Source: Rhizopus arrhizus (lineage: Eukaryota; Mucoromycota; Mucoromycetes; Mucorales; Rhizopodaceae). From it: a stretch of DNA of 64,000 nucleotides. A model generated the notes under the pieces. It was not told the origin of the DNA, made no database searches, and saw only the letters and a list, made by a program, of their open reading frames with translations. Shown here piece by piece: positions 12,601-25,752 of this stretch (position 1 is its first letter; the number at the start of each line of letters is the position of its first letter). Made by a program: the position numbers and the translations under genes. The stretch lies in contig JAKZZE010000019.1 of NCBI GenBank assembly GCA_024220505.1, forward strand, positions 620,001 to 684,000, written 5' to 3'.

Positions 12601-15600
12601 CACCAAGATCAACAAAAAGGCTAGCGTATTCTTGCTTCTTTGTTAAGCGTACAATCATGCGGTAAACAGCATAAATAATGTCTCTTGACAGTCGCGTTCG
12701 CTTAAGTAATGCCACACAACATTCTAGTAGCTTTCTACAGTTCTCAGAAGATATGTTTCGAATGGTAGTACGACCTTGTTCCATTGAAGGCAAGTTACCA
12801 CTGACATCTTCATTACTACTTTCATTGCCACTTTCATCATTGTCCGATGAGAATGAGGAGGCTTGATTAGGAAGACTTCGCTTATCTTTCTTAGGCTCAT
12901 CCGCTTGAGAGATGAAGGCTTCTAGTACTAGAAAGAGGGTAGCAGTCCAAGCTGGTAGCTGGTCTTCATCCGAGAATTGAAGCATACCAAACAAGAAACT
13001 AAAGCGATCTGGTAGTCTAAACATTGTTGCTTGCATAGGAGGTTCGCGAAGCAAAAGAGCTAACAACCTAAATCTACTACTAAGTAAAGAAGACTTGGAG
13101 CTATCAGTACATATATGCTCGATACGATCCAAAAGCAAAGCAAGGATCTTGATAGAGGCATTTGTTGATTTGGCTGCTGGGCCCTTTGATTTGTCTTCAA
13201 ATTTACCAAGAATTACAAGCAAATCGCGGACATCAAATACAACATCATCACGTTCATCAGCCAATGGCAACAGGAAAGGGGGTAGAGAGGTGCACAAATC
13301 GTGGCGAATTTGCTTTAGCTTTTCTACGTTTTCAGATGGTGCTTCCATCGAAAACTCTAGTTCATCTTCATCCATATCACTGCGCTCTTCATCTTCTTGT
13401 GACTCAATGTCCTCATCTTCATCTGCTTCTTCTGTTTCAGGAGCTGTTGATAAATCATTAATATTTTCTATCTGTTGTTCAGAATTGACAGGATCTGTTG
13501 CATTTGTTTCCTCTGTGGCTTCTGGAGCAGAAATATTAGTGGTTGGTGTAACATCTGTTGATGATTCAGCTGCATTTCCAATAACAGGAGTGGGATGGCT
13601 AAACAAGTAATCAACAGCACGAGATACTTGATTGTTACATCGGACTAAAGCTTGTTCGGCAGATCTTCTTTCAAAACCCATCTCTACTAGCATCTGAATG
13701 TTTTGCTCTGATGCTACGGCTGGAGTACGAAGAAGAGTAAACGGTGAAGCCATTAAGGGGGCTGTAAAAGTACTAAATGGATCGCTAGTACGTGTACTAG
13801 TAGAATGAATAGAAAAATCACCTTCTCCTTTCATGATTTGCAAAAATATTTTGATGAGGGTTTGAATGGCAGACTTTGAAAACAAATGAAGGTGAGGGTT
13901 TGTCAAGTATTCCTTCAAAGAAACAAATTTGTGCTCCAGAGCAACAATCCATTCAAAAGGATCAAAGTAGTCGCTTGCTTTCTTATCCTTGTTAATGAGG
14001 AAAGCTGTGCATGGAGAATCACGTAAAGCCTTGGGAGAACTAATCTGAAAGATGACAGATAGCAAGCTCTCGATGGTGCCATTGATATGCTTTAAAGTCT
14101 TTTCTTTTTTCTCATCATGTTGGCTGTGGATCTGTAAAGCCTCATTCCAAAGCTGGTTTAAATTCATCAATAATAAATTTATACCACCCCGACGATCAAA
14201 AGCAAGAGCAATAGGTGTTTGGAGTGAGGTCTGTGTACGTTCATCACGTAATAAAAGAGAAGCCATGGTATATGTAGACGTCAAATAGTCATATTTGCAT
14301 GGAGTACTAGATTCCATAATGTTGAGCCACTTGATGTCATCTTTTAACAAATCTGCTAAACTTTCAGCAAGCTTCATTGTTTGAGGCTTTTGTAAAGGTC
14401 CAGCGGCACGTCGGCTAACTGACACCTTGATCAAAACTAAATAAGATAACCATTAATACTCAGTTATTTTCTTTTTTCTTTCTTTCTTTAAATATACCTT
14501 GAAAAACAGGCATAACAAGTTGAGGAATTTCATTTATAATCAATTTAAAATGCTTGATGTTTAGCATACGAGGGTCCTTTCCCGGTGGGACTGACTCTTG
14601 TGATGTGTTATTATTACCAGAAGTTCCTCCTGGGCTATTCTCTTCAGAGTTTGCATCAGTATTTGTATTATAAATACCCAGAGGATGTTCAGACGTGCTT
14701 GTTATGTTTTTTCGTAAAGATGGATTACTGGGAGTAGTATGTTTGAATGCATACCAAGCGGGAGGAATGGCTTCCTTAAATAACAAATTTTCCCAAACCA
14801 TAATACGATGCAATTGCCCTAATAGCTGAATAACATTCCTGTCACCAGATTCACTTAGAAATTCAGTAGCTAGGGAAACGCCATTTTTTCCATGGGAAAA
14901 TACAGAAGAGCAACAAAGATTTGACAAGAGACCCACATAGGCATGCGTTTGAATTAGCTGGCGAAGAAGCTTGCTTCCTTCGTTTACCTTCTCAAATTCA
15001 TTTTCATGAACATCAACATAGTCAATTAAAATGCTTTTCTGTGTTTCGGTTCTTGGATCAAGCAGGGAACCAAGTGATTCTTTGATCTTTGTGACAATAG
15101 CCATCATAGTAGGTAAAGGACTAACTTCGCTAATCATACGAAAGATGTAAGCTAGAGAATCAGAACCAAGGGTTACAGAAAAGTTTGCAGGTAACAGAGG
15201 AAGAGAATAGTAATCTAGTAACATCTCAGGACACCCTTTTTCTACAAACTCCTTGATATTGGATGTGTTTTGAAATAAGCCCTCGAGAAACCTTGAAACC
15301 ATATCAATAAAGGAAACAAGTAAACATTCGAACTTCTCTGATTTATCTTCTTCTTCCGTATTTCCATCGGTATCCATAGCATTTGCCGATCTTGCTTGTA
15401 TCAAATGGCTGTTGTCATTGGCCTTTCCTGGTCCATTCACATCACTACCCATTTCCAAGACTTTCTTTACCATAGTCGTTACACATTCAAACACGGAAGG
15501 TTTTAAAGAAGGATGATGACGAACCAGCTCATCCATAGTTGAACCCAAAGCAGTGGCACAATCAATGTCAATCGGGTTTCTCAAGAATTCATTGGAAGTT

Positions 15601-17692
15601 ATCAAATCAAAGAAATGAGGTAGAGGTTTTACTTGGTTAAACATATCCAACCCTTGTGCGTTTAAACATATAGCACCAAAAGCGTTTACAGCAGCCAATA
15701 GAACTTCATTGTTAGGGGTTTCATAGGTTGAGATGGTACGTAAAAAGCTTTGTGGTAATTTAGCTTCTTGTAAAATAGGAAGAGAGGTAGCTTCATTATG
15801 AATAAGCGTCGTGTTAATGTTAATAGCCAGAGCAAAAATACTGTTTCCAAACAACTTGGGGTTATCCATAACCGACTTTAATGTCTGCGGTAAGCTAGAA
15901 TCGATCAAGTTTCGCAAACCGTCTGCTGTACCAGAGGACTCCATCATTCGTAACAAAAACCTGAGCATCGCTTTAATGGCTGAAAGTCGATCATGAAGGT
16001 CATTGCCTTGTTCAGTTGTTTGATGGGAACTCGTTGTTTCGACTTCTCTTTTAATTCTTTCTAATAAAGTGTTCAATCCATCGGCGTTGCAGAAAGCAGC
16101 GAATGAAGTATTGAAAGAATTTACAATGGTATCTAATAAAGTGGCTATTTTTGCTATATTTTTTAGCTGATTGTATTGATTGTTTCCAATAATTTGAATT
16201 AAAACAGGAATAATGCCAGCAGACATTAGCATTTGGCCACCGGGTTGAGTCTGTAGCAAGCAGGATACAAAAGAAAGTAGTGCTTCCAAAAATGATTGAG
16301 AGTATTCTAAATTAAATATAATATATGTGATTAGCAAATGTATCATCATTTTTGGGCATATGCTATGCTTTTTTTTACCTTCATTTGTATTTACTTTTCG
16401 CAATATTTGCATAATGATTCCATGATTAGCAGAGGCATTGATAGCCGATAATGTATCAGAGAGCTTATTTCTGTGTCTGGCAATAGCATCCAAAGCATAG
16501 AATGCAAAAGTTTGAAGTTCCTATATAAACGCGTTTAATTTTTTAATAAAAGATACTACAACATAAATAAGCTGCTATTTTACCATATCCACATCATTTT
16601 CAGGTGAAATCAATTCTGCTAATTGAGTAATTAGATGAGGTTCATAGATAAAAACTTTGTTATGAGCGATATTTTCAGACACACCATGAGCTAAGATAAA
16701 CACACGTAAGTTTACTACAGAATTTGTTACAGTAAATGACCTACCCATTATTGCAATTGATAATACACGGATACTGAGAAGTTGTCTTCTGCTAACTGGC
16801 TGGTTTAAATGTTTTATGATGCGTATTCTATTTGCCAATTCAAACTGATTCTCTTTTGGTACATTATACTCATTCACCAGCTGAATAAATATTTCAGTAT
16901 CAGTCTTTGTTAATTCTTGCTCGTTAAATGTATAAATAATTGTTTGAAGCCCCTCTTCTGTGTTGTTATCACTTGTACGATAAAATTGAAGACTTAAGGT
17001 CAACATTTTGGATGTAATTTCAAAGCGATCTTGGGCAATAGACAAAAGATCCGTGGACACTTGATTCCAGCCTCGAATAAGTTCAATAATTTTGTCTTGG
17101 GGTACGGTAAATGATGAACGTATAGCTTTTGGATTGTTAAGTCTTTGTGCAGGGCGAATCATGAAATAAAGTACTTGCTGTAATACATCAATATCAAACG
17201 TATTTAAAAGCATACATAGATGCTATTTTATGTTAAATGAATCGTACGTATCACGCTTATATTTGTGTACCTCGTAAGAGTTATATATGTTTCTATTCGT
17301 GCAGTTTTCGAATAAAATGCTTGCGAGTTCAATAATTGATAAAATTAAGTTTTTTGTTTGTTCATGGAAGGGTTTTCTTTGGATATCCTTCATCTCATAT
17401 TCTTTACAAATTCTACTCAATATTACATCAAAGCGATCGAGCACAACCACCCAGTAAAATAAATCTCCTCTTCCGTAACTCCAAGGCTTAAGTGCTCGAA
17501 TTATATTGGGAATTTCGTTTTCTGTAGCAATCTCGAGCTGTTTGATCAAGTCACTAAGCTGACGTGGCTAAAAAATTAATTGGTTAGAATCAAAGATGTT
17601 AGTCATTTCTCTTTCGCCCATGTTTCTTCTCTTTTTATAAGATTATTTACCAATGGAGCAAGCTTCTTTGTAGGTGACTTTTTGATCTTCAT
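6668..17692 (-). CDS. TOM1: giant HECT E3 ubiquitin ligase, Tom1/HUWE1 family
   Basis: Eleven exons (complement): 17692-17651, 17567-17271, 17222-16584, 16520-16379, 16306-14498, 14436-11217, 11165-10850, 10797-10551, 10494-9409, 9347-6827, 6770-6668. The sum is 10422 nt, giving 3473 residues; yeast Tom1 is close to 3270. Order: N-terminal armadillo-like region (DUF908/DUF913 type; residues 1-1000), UBA domain (about 1220-1260, [16 protein letters not shown]), long acidic stretches (about 1290-1350, 2060-2230), two UBM-type ubiquitin-binding motifs (about 2510-2575, [13 protein letters not shown] and [13 protein letters not shown]), and the C-terminal HECT domain (about 3110-3473). The catalytic Cys is residue 3440 in HTCFNQ, and its codon is split by the last intron. 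The protein ends in GFAFA, typical of this family. It transfers ubiquitin via a Cys thioester; family roles include degradation of excess ribosomal proteins and histones and mRNA export. Start: only ATG that joins in frame to the conserved N-terminal [15 protein letters not shown] block. Confidence 0.97.
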
Positions 17693-19300
17693 TATCTATA
17701 ATTTTTAAATCGTTTTTAGTATAATTGTTTGCTTTATGTAAACGTATAAAAACAAAAAAGTAATACCTTTTATATATACTTGGTTGTTTCTCGCAGTTTA
17801 AAATTTTCAAGTCAATAAAAAAGTAAAAAAAAAATAGAAAAGAAAAGGACTCTTGACTGCGGTAACTTGTTTAAAGCAAAAACGCAGGAAAAAAGAAAAA
17901 AAAAAACGAAAGGTAGCAATAGCTTACTTTGCCATTAGAGGATTTTCTGAGTTTATCTGAGTTTACGTAAAAGATAAAACAAGTGATTTATTTTTGGGTT
18001 GATCCCAATGCTTGGGTGTTTTCCACCCTACCCCACCCAAGTTTATCAAAAATAGCAGTATATGGACCGTCAGACTCAATGAGACTCATTTTTTTTTTTT
18101 TTTTTTTTACCTCTAACAAAATTTTATGAGGCAATTCCCTTTTCGAATTTTTTTTTCAAGCATTGATGAGTCCTATTACTTCAGAAAATGAGAATAATAA
18201 TTATTAAAAACTAAAGTATTCACCTGTCGGGTCTCATTGTAATTGGTCCTAGTATTGACTTATCAAAATCGAGCTTTTGACAGTGAAGAGTAATTACCCA
18301 AAGACAGATTCAAACGCCTAAAGGGTTGACATGGTTTAAAGAGATAAAACAAAGTCAACGAAGCCATCAACAAAGGCTATTTATTCTGACTAATAGTTGT
18401 TGAGCTCAAAGTGTTTAAACTAGTTTATTGAGAAGAGCTTAAAGTATACAACTGTGCGTTTTCTAGACTTTTTTTTTAGCGCATATCTTATTTTTTTATT
18501 CTATAAAATGATGAACAACAATGAACAATCAAGCAGCTAAAGGATAACAGTCATCAATCCAACTCTGTAATACATGATAGACAGCAATGATGCTATGCAA
18601 TATAGTAACCAGGTGGTTATTCCTCAAAGCATGGGCAGTCGTCCAGTCAATACTACTAAAGCTTGCGTAAGAAAGCAAGATAAATGGAAGGCGAATATTC
18701 CAACTTGTTATTACTCAATATAAACACTCTTAGCAACCATGTAATGCTCAAGGATTCAGTGATTGTGAAGTTATTTGAGCCCACAAGTTAAGAAAGAACA
18801 ATGAAGGTACTTCTGCTTGTGGTTATTTGATTAATACTATTATCATTATACACATGCATTTAACAAAGATTATCTTTATAGCTAAGAGCTATAGAAGCTT
18901 GCAAAAGAGAAATAAATCATAGTCTCTGTTTAAGAATTATTCCCATAATAAATTTAGTATAGTATAACTTTTGTAAAGATTACAAAATCCTAGCTTTAAA
19001 ATATGAATACTAAGTAAAGCCGAATAGAGTACCTTGATAAATTTCTTTATTCAAAATCTAGTTATGCCCTCTTTGAGCTTGCGTGATGGCAGGGTATTTA
19101 TATGTTTTTTAATTGTAACTATTGCATTATCTTAATCTTGTGTTAAAGTAAACGTGCTGATTATTCCTTGTTAGAGTGTATTGGGCTTGTAGTGAGTTGG
19201 CTTCTTGATTTTTAGTATACTTCAATATAAGGACTTGAAAGACACCGTTGATGTTCCTGGATATTTAGAAATGATAGCGCGCTTCTTAAAGTGCCTTTTT
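17693..19300. other. upstream region of TOM1; no gene seen
   Basis: AT-rich region with several A/T homopolymers (for example T19 near 18090). The first 300 bp presumably hold the TOM1 promoter. A short C-rich patch (about 18029-18045) stands out. No coding signal recognised. Confidence 0.4.
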
Positions 19301-21190
19301 TCTATTGTATTTGTTTGTGGCGATTAACTTGATGGCCAATAAGGTTTTTCATTCTATTGGCTTGTCCAGGCTTATGATCTCTATCTGCTCCTTGACCAAC
19401 CCAGGGCGCTTGAATGCTCTACATGTTGATGCTCCCAGTCTGTTAAGCTTGCTTTGTGGCACCACAGTCAAAGATAAGCTAATGAACGTGTATGATTTTG
19501 ATGGTCAAATAATAGCTACAAGAATGATAGCGACAGAGCAAAAAGATGCATTGTTTGCTTCCCCTTTTTCGATTGAAGAAAATATACACAATATGCAATG
19601 GTTAGAAGCATGCATTTGGGTATTATATAGTTGTACTTCCAGGGGCAAATACAATTCGTATTGCCATCAAACTGAATAACTATCCCGCACATCACTCTTG
19701 TAAAAATTTGCTTGTCGAGGAAAAGGATAATCAAGAAGATCCACCGCCCTCTCCTCAGCAATCTGGTACGAAGCCTTCTTCTCAGCAGCAAGAGTCACTT
19801 TAAAGCTTAAGCGAGAGATAGAAGCTCAAGTTGAAGAAATAAAAAAACGTCTCAAGGATGCCCATAATGAAAGAAAGGCAAAATCCTAGCTAAAAGGGTC
19901 AATAAGTTAAATGCAAAATGGAGTCCACCCAATATGACATATATCTCTAAAGCAGCAAGGGTAGCCCAAAACAAAATAAGGGGAAATACTGAAGTTTACG
20001 ATCAAATCAAAATCGCAAAGACAAGAAAAAGAGCTATGAACAAAGCAATACAAGACGCAAAGAGCCAATTGAGAATGTTACGACATAGGATGTATCTCAT
20101 GGAAAAGGAGGACAAAAGGAATTCGACGAAATCGTCCACTAATCTGATTACCGAAGAAAGCTATAAGTGTTTCGAAAAGGTGGATGACTTGACTGTTGAT
20201 CCTTATCTTTTGGGAAAACTTAATAAGGTTACATTTTCTGGAACTGACAACGGAATTGTCACTTTGTCAGAGACTGTAAGATTTGATATGAGGAAGCTTC
20301 ACTTCCATCTTGACTTGTACCAGTGGTATAGGTCTCCTGGGACCGGAAATTTTATGCGGTTATAGTTTTTATATAGATACAAACAGAACGTCCTACTAAT
20401 TCACTTCTCAAAAAAAAATAGCTTATTACACGTCTACTTTGGACGAAGATTTATTAAGTATACCAAAATTATTCAAGGTCAAGTTCAAGTTCAAAGATCT
20501 CTTATATCTAAGTGGTGGCTACACCTATAGCAACAACCTCTTACCAGCTAAAAGAAGCAGTCTCTCCGGTGCTTCGGCTACTAAAAGTGAAGCGCTACTG
20601 TCATTCTATAGTATACAGCATTCTTCGAATCTAATGGAAGCAAAGACAGCTTTCAATGTGCACCATCAAGAAAAGAATGTTCTAAGAAAATTCTATTACA
20701 GCAGTACACGCATGAAAAGAAAAAGGAGATACGAATACAGAAACGAAAAGCATATGATCGTATTTGCTCCGCTGAAAGAAGAAGCTGCGAGTCTTGTCCT
20801 TCTCAAGAGAGGCTCATTATGTTTGTCGGTAACCGAGACTATGGCTACGGCTCCACAGTAAAAGGTCATGTTCATCTTGGAGGTCCATGGAAACCCTTGA
20901 AACATAGTTTGTACGCTTTTGTTTGTGTCACAAACAAGCATAATACATCACAGACTTGTGTTTTTTGTTTCCACAAAACTGACCACCCACAGAAAGTTTT
21001 TAGCAAAAAGGGAGCAATAGCTCTTAAGACTGTCAACGGTACCTCTGTCTGCAACAACAATGAATGTATCTTGAGTTGAAGTGATACTTCTCAGAAGGCC
21101 AGAGACTCTGTATCAGCTCTTGCTATAGGAATATCAGAGGCTTCAAGACTTACTAGTGGCACTACTCTGGAAGTTTTCAATCCTTCTATA
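19300..21190 (+). pseudogene. decayed RuvC-like/zinc-ribbon protein of TnpB-Fanzor-like architecture
   Basis: Fragments in changing frames form one plus-strand protein: 19377-19680, a run from about 19630, 19934-20365, 20439-20760 and 20745-21208. Visible order: basic coiled region (KTRKRAMNKAIQDAK); FSGTDNGIVTLSE with an Asp at 20246-20248 resembling a RuvC-I Asp; basic region; FVGNRDYGYGSTVKGHVHLG; TSQTCVFC (Cys at 20957, 20966); CNNNEC (Cys at 21050, 21065); and, past one in-frame TGA (21077-21079), ARDSVSALAIGIS (Asp at 21104). An Asp motif, then two Cys pairs, then RD..SA is the TnpB/Fanzor C-terminal plan, but the spacing and motifs differ from ordinary Fanzors such as the one at 34.3-36.4 kb. 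Assignment to that superfamily is inference. Multiple stops and frameshifts make this copy dead. Confidence 0.55.
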
Positions 21191-21209
21191 ACCACTACTA
21201 CCTGCTAAT

Positions 21210-21867
21210 TCTATGTTGGCATATTTCTTTAAATCTGTTGTACAAATATCAAAACAAAGCATGCTGTGTTCTATAGAAAGCAAAATCTAATAAACTTCCT
21301 ATCAAATTTATCATCTATCTATACACTATCTCACTATCTACATATTCTACGGGCTGGGAAAGAAGAACAGTAAGACAATATTAAAGAATAGAATGGGATA
21401 TGAAATACACTACATAAAGCTTTTTTTTTTTGTTCAATATCAAACTCAAAAAAAAAGTATGATAAATGTTCAAAAATTTGAAAAGATAACTTTTGTTTCA
21501 AGTTTCTTTTCCTTTTGAATTGTTTTATCAAAAATTTCATGGCATGCGAAACTTAGTAAAAAAAAAAAAAAAGGCTATCTCTTTGCTTCTTTGCCGAGAT
21601 TGTAGAAGAGGCAGACGTAGTTTTGAAATTTAATGAGGGGGTTACATTTATACCTTATCCTCTTTTTGCATAAGCTGCTTCAAGCAAATTTTAAAGAACA
21701 ATCAATCCTTGCATTATAATTGATTTAATAAGATAAAAAGAAAAAGCTGGATGAAACAGGGGTATACGTAGTGTTTCAAGAAAAAAAAAGACATTTAAAA
21801 AGAGTGAATGGAGGTCTTGCTTTGTTTATTCATCGTTTTATTTTCCTTTTGGTTTAAAAACAACATG

Positions 21868-21919
<52 letters not shown>

Positions 21920-22380
21920 TGTGAATTACCTTGGAGCTCCTTTGTACAAAAGTGTTTGAATAGCTTGTCATTTGTGTGATAACTTTGGAAGTCAAAGATG
22001 AGATGAAAGTACACAACAATTAAATATTGAAGCAATTACCAATGTCATGTTTTCATAATCACTTATCAGGAGAATGTTATAAAATTGAAATGCATAGGAT
22101 TTCTAGGTTTTGCTTTCAACACTAAGAAAGTACAAAACTTGACTGTAGAATTCAGGTGAAAATCCTTGGAGCGTTTTCTAATACGTTTAGGCAACTGGAT
22201 GATTATGATCATGAGGAAAGTGGCAGCAGCCATACCTGCAATTGGAGAAGCTAATTTACACAATCGTCTTTTGCTATGGGAATTAACAATGAATATTGGT
22301 GCTTATCGATACAGTATTCTATAGCTTAACTGGCTTGGAAGGATTTACATTAGTGGACTTACCAAGTGGAATCTTGAAAA
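21210..22380. repeat. spacer with a 47-base poly(A) run
   Basis: No gene seen. An uninterrupted A run spans 21871-21917. Shorter runs occur at 21422 and 21557. The run could be the poly(A) tail of an old retroinsertion or a slippage tract; no target-site duplication was found by eye. Confidence 0.5.
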
Positions 22381-23420
22381 GGTCTCTTGATATGCAAGAA
22401 GGATAATTGCAACTCAGATTTTATTATTTATGCCGACGTGTCAGAAACTGGCTAGTGAATCGGTTCAAAAGACACAGAAATCAAGAGGTACTGGACTGCA
22501 GCAAAAAGGAGCATTTAATCAGCGTGGGAGAGCTGAAGGCTATCTTTTTTGATGCTCAGCTCCATGGAAACAATACAGTTTTTGCATCATTCACGTATAT
22601 TCGTGCAACATAAGAGCGGTAGAATATGCTAACAAGACTAGAGGACAGTGTCAATAATCCTCTAGGAATTATCTTTGACTGGCCAGTTCAATTCAATCTG
22701 ACAATTTGATACAAGCTTATGAAAAGCATCAAAAGTGCAAATGTTGATTGATGCAGCTGACAGACGAAGTTATTCATTTCGACAAACCTTCTATTGTTTC
22801 TCACAACCTCGACATGATTTGATTAAAGTACCAACTCCAAACGTGGTTTCTATGCGCCTCAATAAAATGACCTTTTTTTATTGGAAGTAGTAACAACATG
22901 AAAGCCTCAATCTGATATATGTATCTTGCAATATGGAGGTATTCTTTTTATATATTTGGCCAAGGCTGTAAATTAATTGAACTCACTCTTCAGTACGTTA
23001 AAAGGAGCCTTAGAGAAAACCTTCAAGTTTGTATACAATGGACAACAAAGGGATTTTTCCAGTCATTACAATTTGAGGTTGAGATAAAAGAGTAAGATAT
23101 TTGGAAGAAATATCCGCAAGCCGTATTCTATTCTTGACAAGTCTAGAATCACAATTCATTTTGTATCCTCAATAATTACGGCAACTTGGATAAAAGAGAG
23201 TCTTGCAAAAGCAGATGTCCATATTACACTATTTAAGGCACTATATCTGCAACCAATTTCAAACACTAAGGCGTATTGAAACAGATTATTATTGTACTCA
23301 GTAAAAATGCATGGTATTTGAAACCATAAAAAGCATTGCAATTGAGAAGTACTACTACAAGTCAAATAGCCAACTCAATCTTAGTATGGTCCTTACAACC
23401 ATGATTTTTTTCCAGCAATA
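22380..23420 (+). mobile_element. DIRS-type retrotransposon relic (RNase H and tyrosine-recombinase fragments)
   Basis: Around 22480-22650 the plus strand reads EHLISVGELKAIFFDAQLHG and, after a frame change, NIRAVEYANKTRG. This resembles the RNase H region of DIRS/Ngaro elements (ELKAI.FA.QLH ... T.A..Y.NK.GG). Near 23180-23240 the fragments TWIKESLAKADVHITLFKA, then (about 23337-23380) EKYYYKSNSQLNLS, resemble the tyrosine-recombinase C-terminus (IFKAHS.R.A...; TFEKYYYKP). All frames are broken. The order RNase H then recombinase on one strand is the DIRS order. Boundaries are approximate. Confidence 0.55.
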
Positions 23421-23429
23421 CAAAAATGA

Positions 23430-24480
23430 AAGCACTTTTTGTATCAAATTAGAGCCAACTATAGCTTGTGTGTTGAGCAATGCGCAGTAAAAGCATTGTT
23501 GAAACGAAAGCATAGTATGCTGAGACTGCCTGTTATTGATAAAAATTCCGATTTCTCTTCTGAGTCCTTCCTTTATCAACAAGCCTGAAAAAGTACACCT
23601 ATTTAGATATATATAAAGGACAATACGAAGAATTCTTTTATTTTGTAATTATATGAAACCGAGAGCATGACTAAGAAGCCTATAAGCGTATCTTCTGTCT
23701 TCATTCATTAGCACTGTTAGTTTTGACACACTTTGAAAGTAAATATGAATATCAAGATGCCAAAAAAAAAAGGAAATCAAAGTAACAAAGAGCTTGACAC
23801 ACATAATTGTTTATTCTAAACCCTCACTTGATTAAAAAACACATCAAAACATTTTAACACCAATGCATCTTAATCAATCAACGTTGGTAACTTAACTTCT
23901 AATAATTTATTGACCAAATGATCTACCACCAATTTATAGTTGAAGACTAAAGACTAGGATGATCAACTCAAGCAGGAGAAAGCAATGGTATGATAATAAA
24001 GTAGATGAAAAGTATCTGGGACAACTTACAAGACTATCTATATGAATGGATCTCCTATGTATTTCCAAGTTGTAACTTCAATTTCAATAGACTTAGGACA
24101 TGGGAGATTTATTGTATGATAAAGAGTTAAAGTTTATATTCATAAAATGTACAAGAAGCATTCATTAGCAAAGAAAAAACATAAACATATAGGGTGTATA
24201 CAGTAGAGATCAGAAGAAATAATGAGGTGTTATTATAAAACCGGAATAAATAAAGCTGTAAGAGTGGGGCATATCGTTTTTTGATTTACATACTAAATTT
24301 TTATGTTCAAAATAAAAATTTTGAAGTGTACTACCCTAGTCCAAAAACATAATGACTTTTGAATGATTGAGATATGAAATTGATGTATAAACTCTTTAGT
24401 GTAAGGAAATATATTTTTCTCATTATATAAAGCCACTATGGTCTCAAACACTCATGTAATTTTATTCAAAATTCCTACTA
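23430..24480. other. AT-rich spacer, no gene seen
   Basis: No recognisable coding segment on either strand; probably further relic sequence beyond recognition. Confidence 0.35.
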
Positions 24481-24924
24481 ATTTACTTGAAAATGATGAG
24501 CATATAAATGTCCAAGAATGCGAAATCGATCTCAATGCTGATATTTTTTAGAGCAGTACCTTGGTCGAGATGCGATGAATATTTGTCGATTCCCACTTGC
24601 GCGAACATATGCATGATGGCAATAAAATCTTCTATGCCTCCTTTCTCTCTTAGTAAACCTATAAATGTTGTGCTATATGTATAGTCACTAAGGTAAATAG
24701 TGGTAAATTCAAAGTAGGCAATCTCGTTTATGGCATTCTTCCATTTGAACAATACACCATTAACCTTGAACGATGTATCTCTTACCTGAAATCCAGGAAC
24801 GAAGCTAAAACTTCTAGGCTTTTTCTTAGTAACTATACTAATATACTTGGAACGCCTAATTTGACTGTTGTTAATAGGTAAGCTGTATGCTTCTGTTTCG
24901 ACACACACTTTTTTTCTCATCTCA

Positions 24925-25560
24925 CAAAAATTGGCGAGTTTAATGAAATTTGGAAAGCCCAAAAAGGATGAATCACCCTCTTCCTCTGCAGCATCTGATA
25001 CCATTGGACAATGGTTGGTCAAACCGGCAAAGCTCTCGGTTTGTACACTGTTGGTTCTGCTGGATCTGAAAAAAAGTGATGTATTTTAAAGAAATTGGCT
25101 TTGATATTGCCTTCAATTATAAGGCCAATGATCCTGCAGAAGCCTTAACTAAGTTATGTCCTAATGACTTTGTTATTTATTTTGATAATGTCTGCTGCAA
25201 GGTGCTTGAAGGTGTCTCTAAAAATGCAAACCCATTTCCAGAAGTGTTTGCTGTGGCATGATGTCCAAAGGTAATTGTGAAAAGCCAGAACCTGTTCACA
25301 ATCTCTTTCGAATAATAGCCAAAGGTTTCGAAGTCCGTGGCTTTATTGTAAGCAGAAATCCTCAAATGAAAGAAAATTTCGGAAAACAACAGGACGGTTT
25401 CAAAACGATCAAATTAGGTATCATGAAAATATCGCTGAAAGTATCCAAACGTTACCACAAACATTGGTTGATGGATACAAAAATAAAAATTTTGGTAAGC
25501 AAGTTGACAAGATGGCAGATTTGTAAATCTATAAATATAGCTTATAAATATTCAATAAGC
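24925..25560 (+). pseudogene. relic of a zinc-independent MDR-type NADP-dependent oxidoreductase
   Basis: The plus strand reads FGKPKKDE, SAASDTIGQWLV (decayed nucleotide-binding loop), then in another frame FKEIGFDIAFNYKANDPAEA, IYFDNVCCKVLEG, and in a third segment EKPEPVHNLFRIIAKG and GFIVSRNPQMKE. These match, in order, the C-terminal two-thirds of the leukotriene B4 12-hydroxydehydrogenase/prostaglandin-reductase-like MDR family (curcumin reductase-like). The N-terminal third is absent, and there are at least two frameshifts and a stop at 25259-25261. No introns are apparent where the frame is readable, so it may be a truncated processed copy; no poly(A) tail was seen. Confidence 0.75.
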
Positions 25561-25752
25561 ATATAGAAATTACAAAATATAGACTGTATATATTGTCTTC
25601 TCTATTTCAATAATATATACATTAAATGTTTAATGTCAATTTTAATAAGGATTAATTTATGTGCAGAAAAAGAATATTACAGACTTTAAAAAAAGAAAGG
25701 GATACAGGTATAAATATATAAATATATAAATATGTGCATATTAGCTTGTTAA

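Noticed and set aside
13095..13610. 171-codon Ser-rich plus-strand frame
   Set aside because: Antisense of the acidic region of the HECT ligase exon (11217-14436), whose model is consistent over 11 exons.
21795..22035. minus-strand frames with poly-Phe
   Set aside because: Produced only by translation of the A47 tract.
24483..25022. 179-codon minus-strand frame
   Set aside because: Its first third is antisense to the recognisable oxidoreductase relic and the rest has no family similarity; likely chance.
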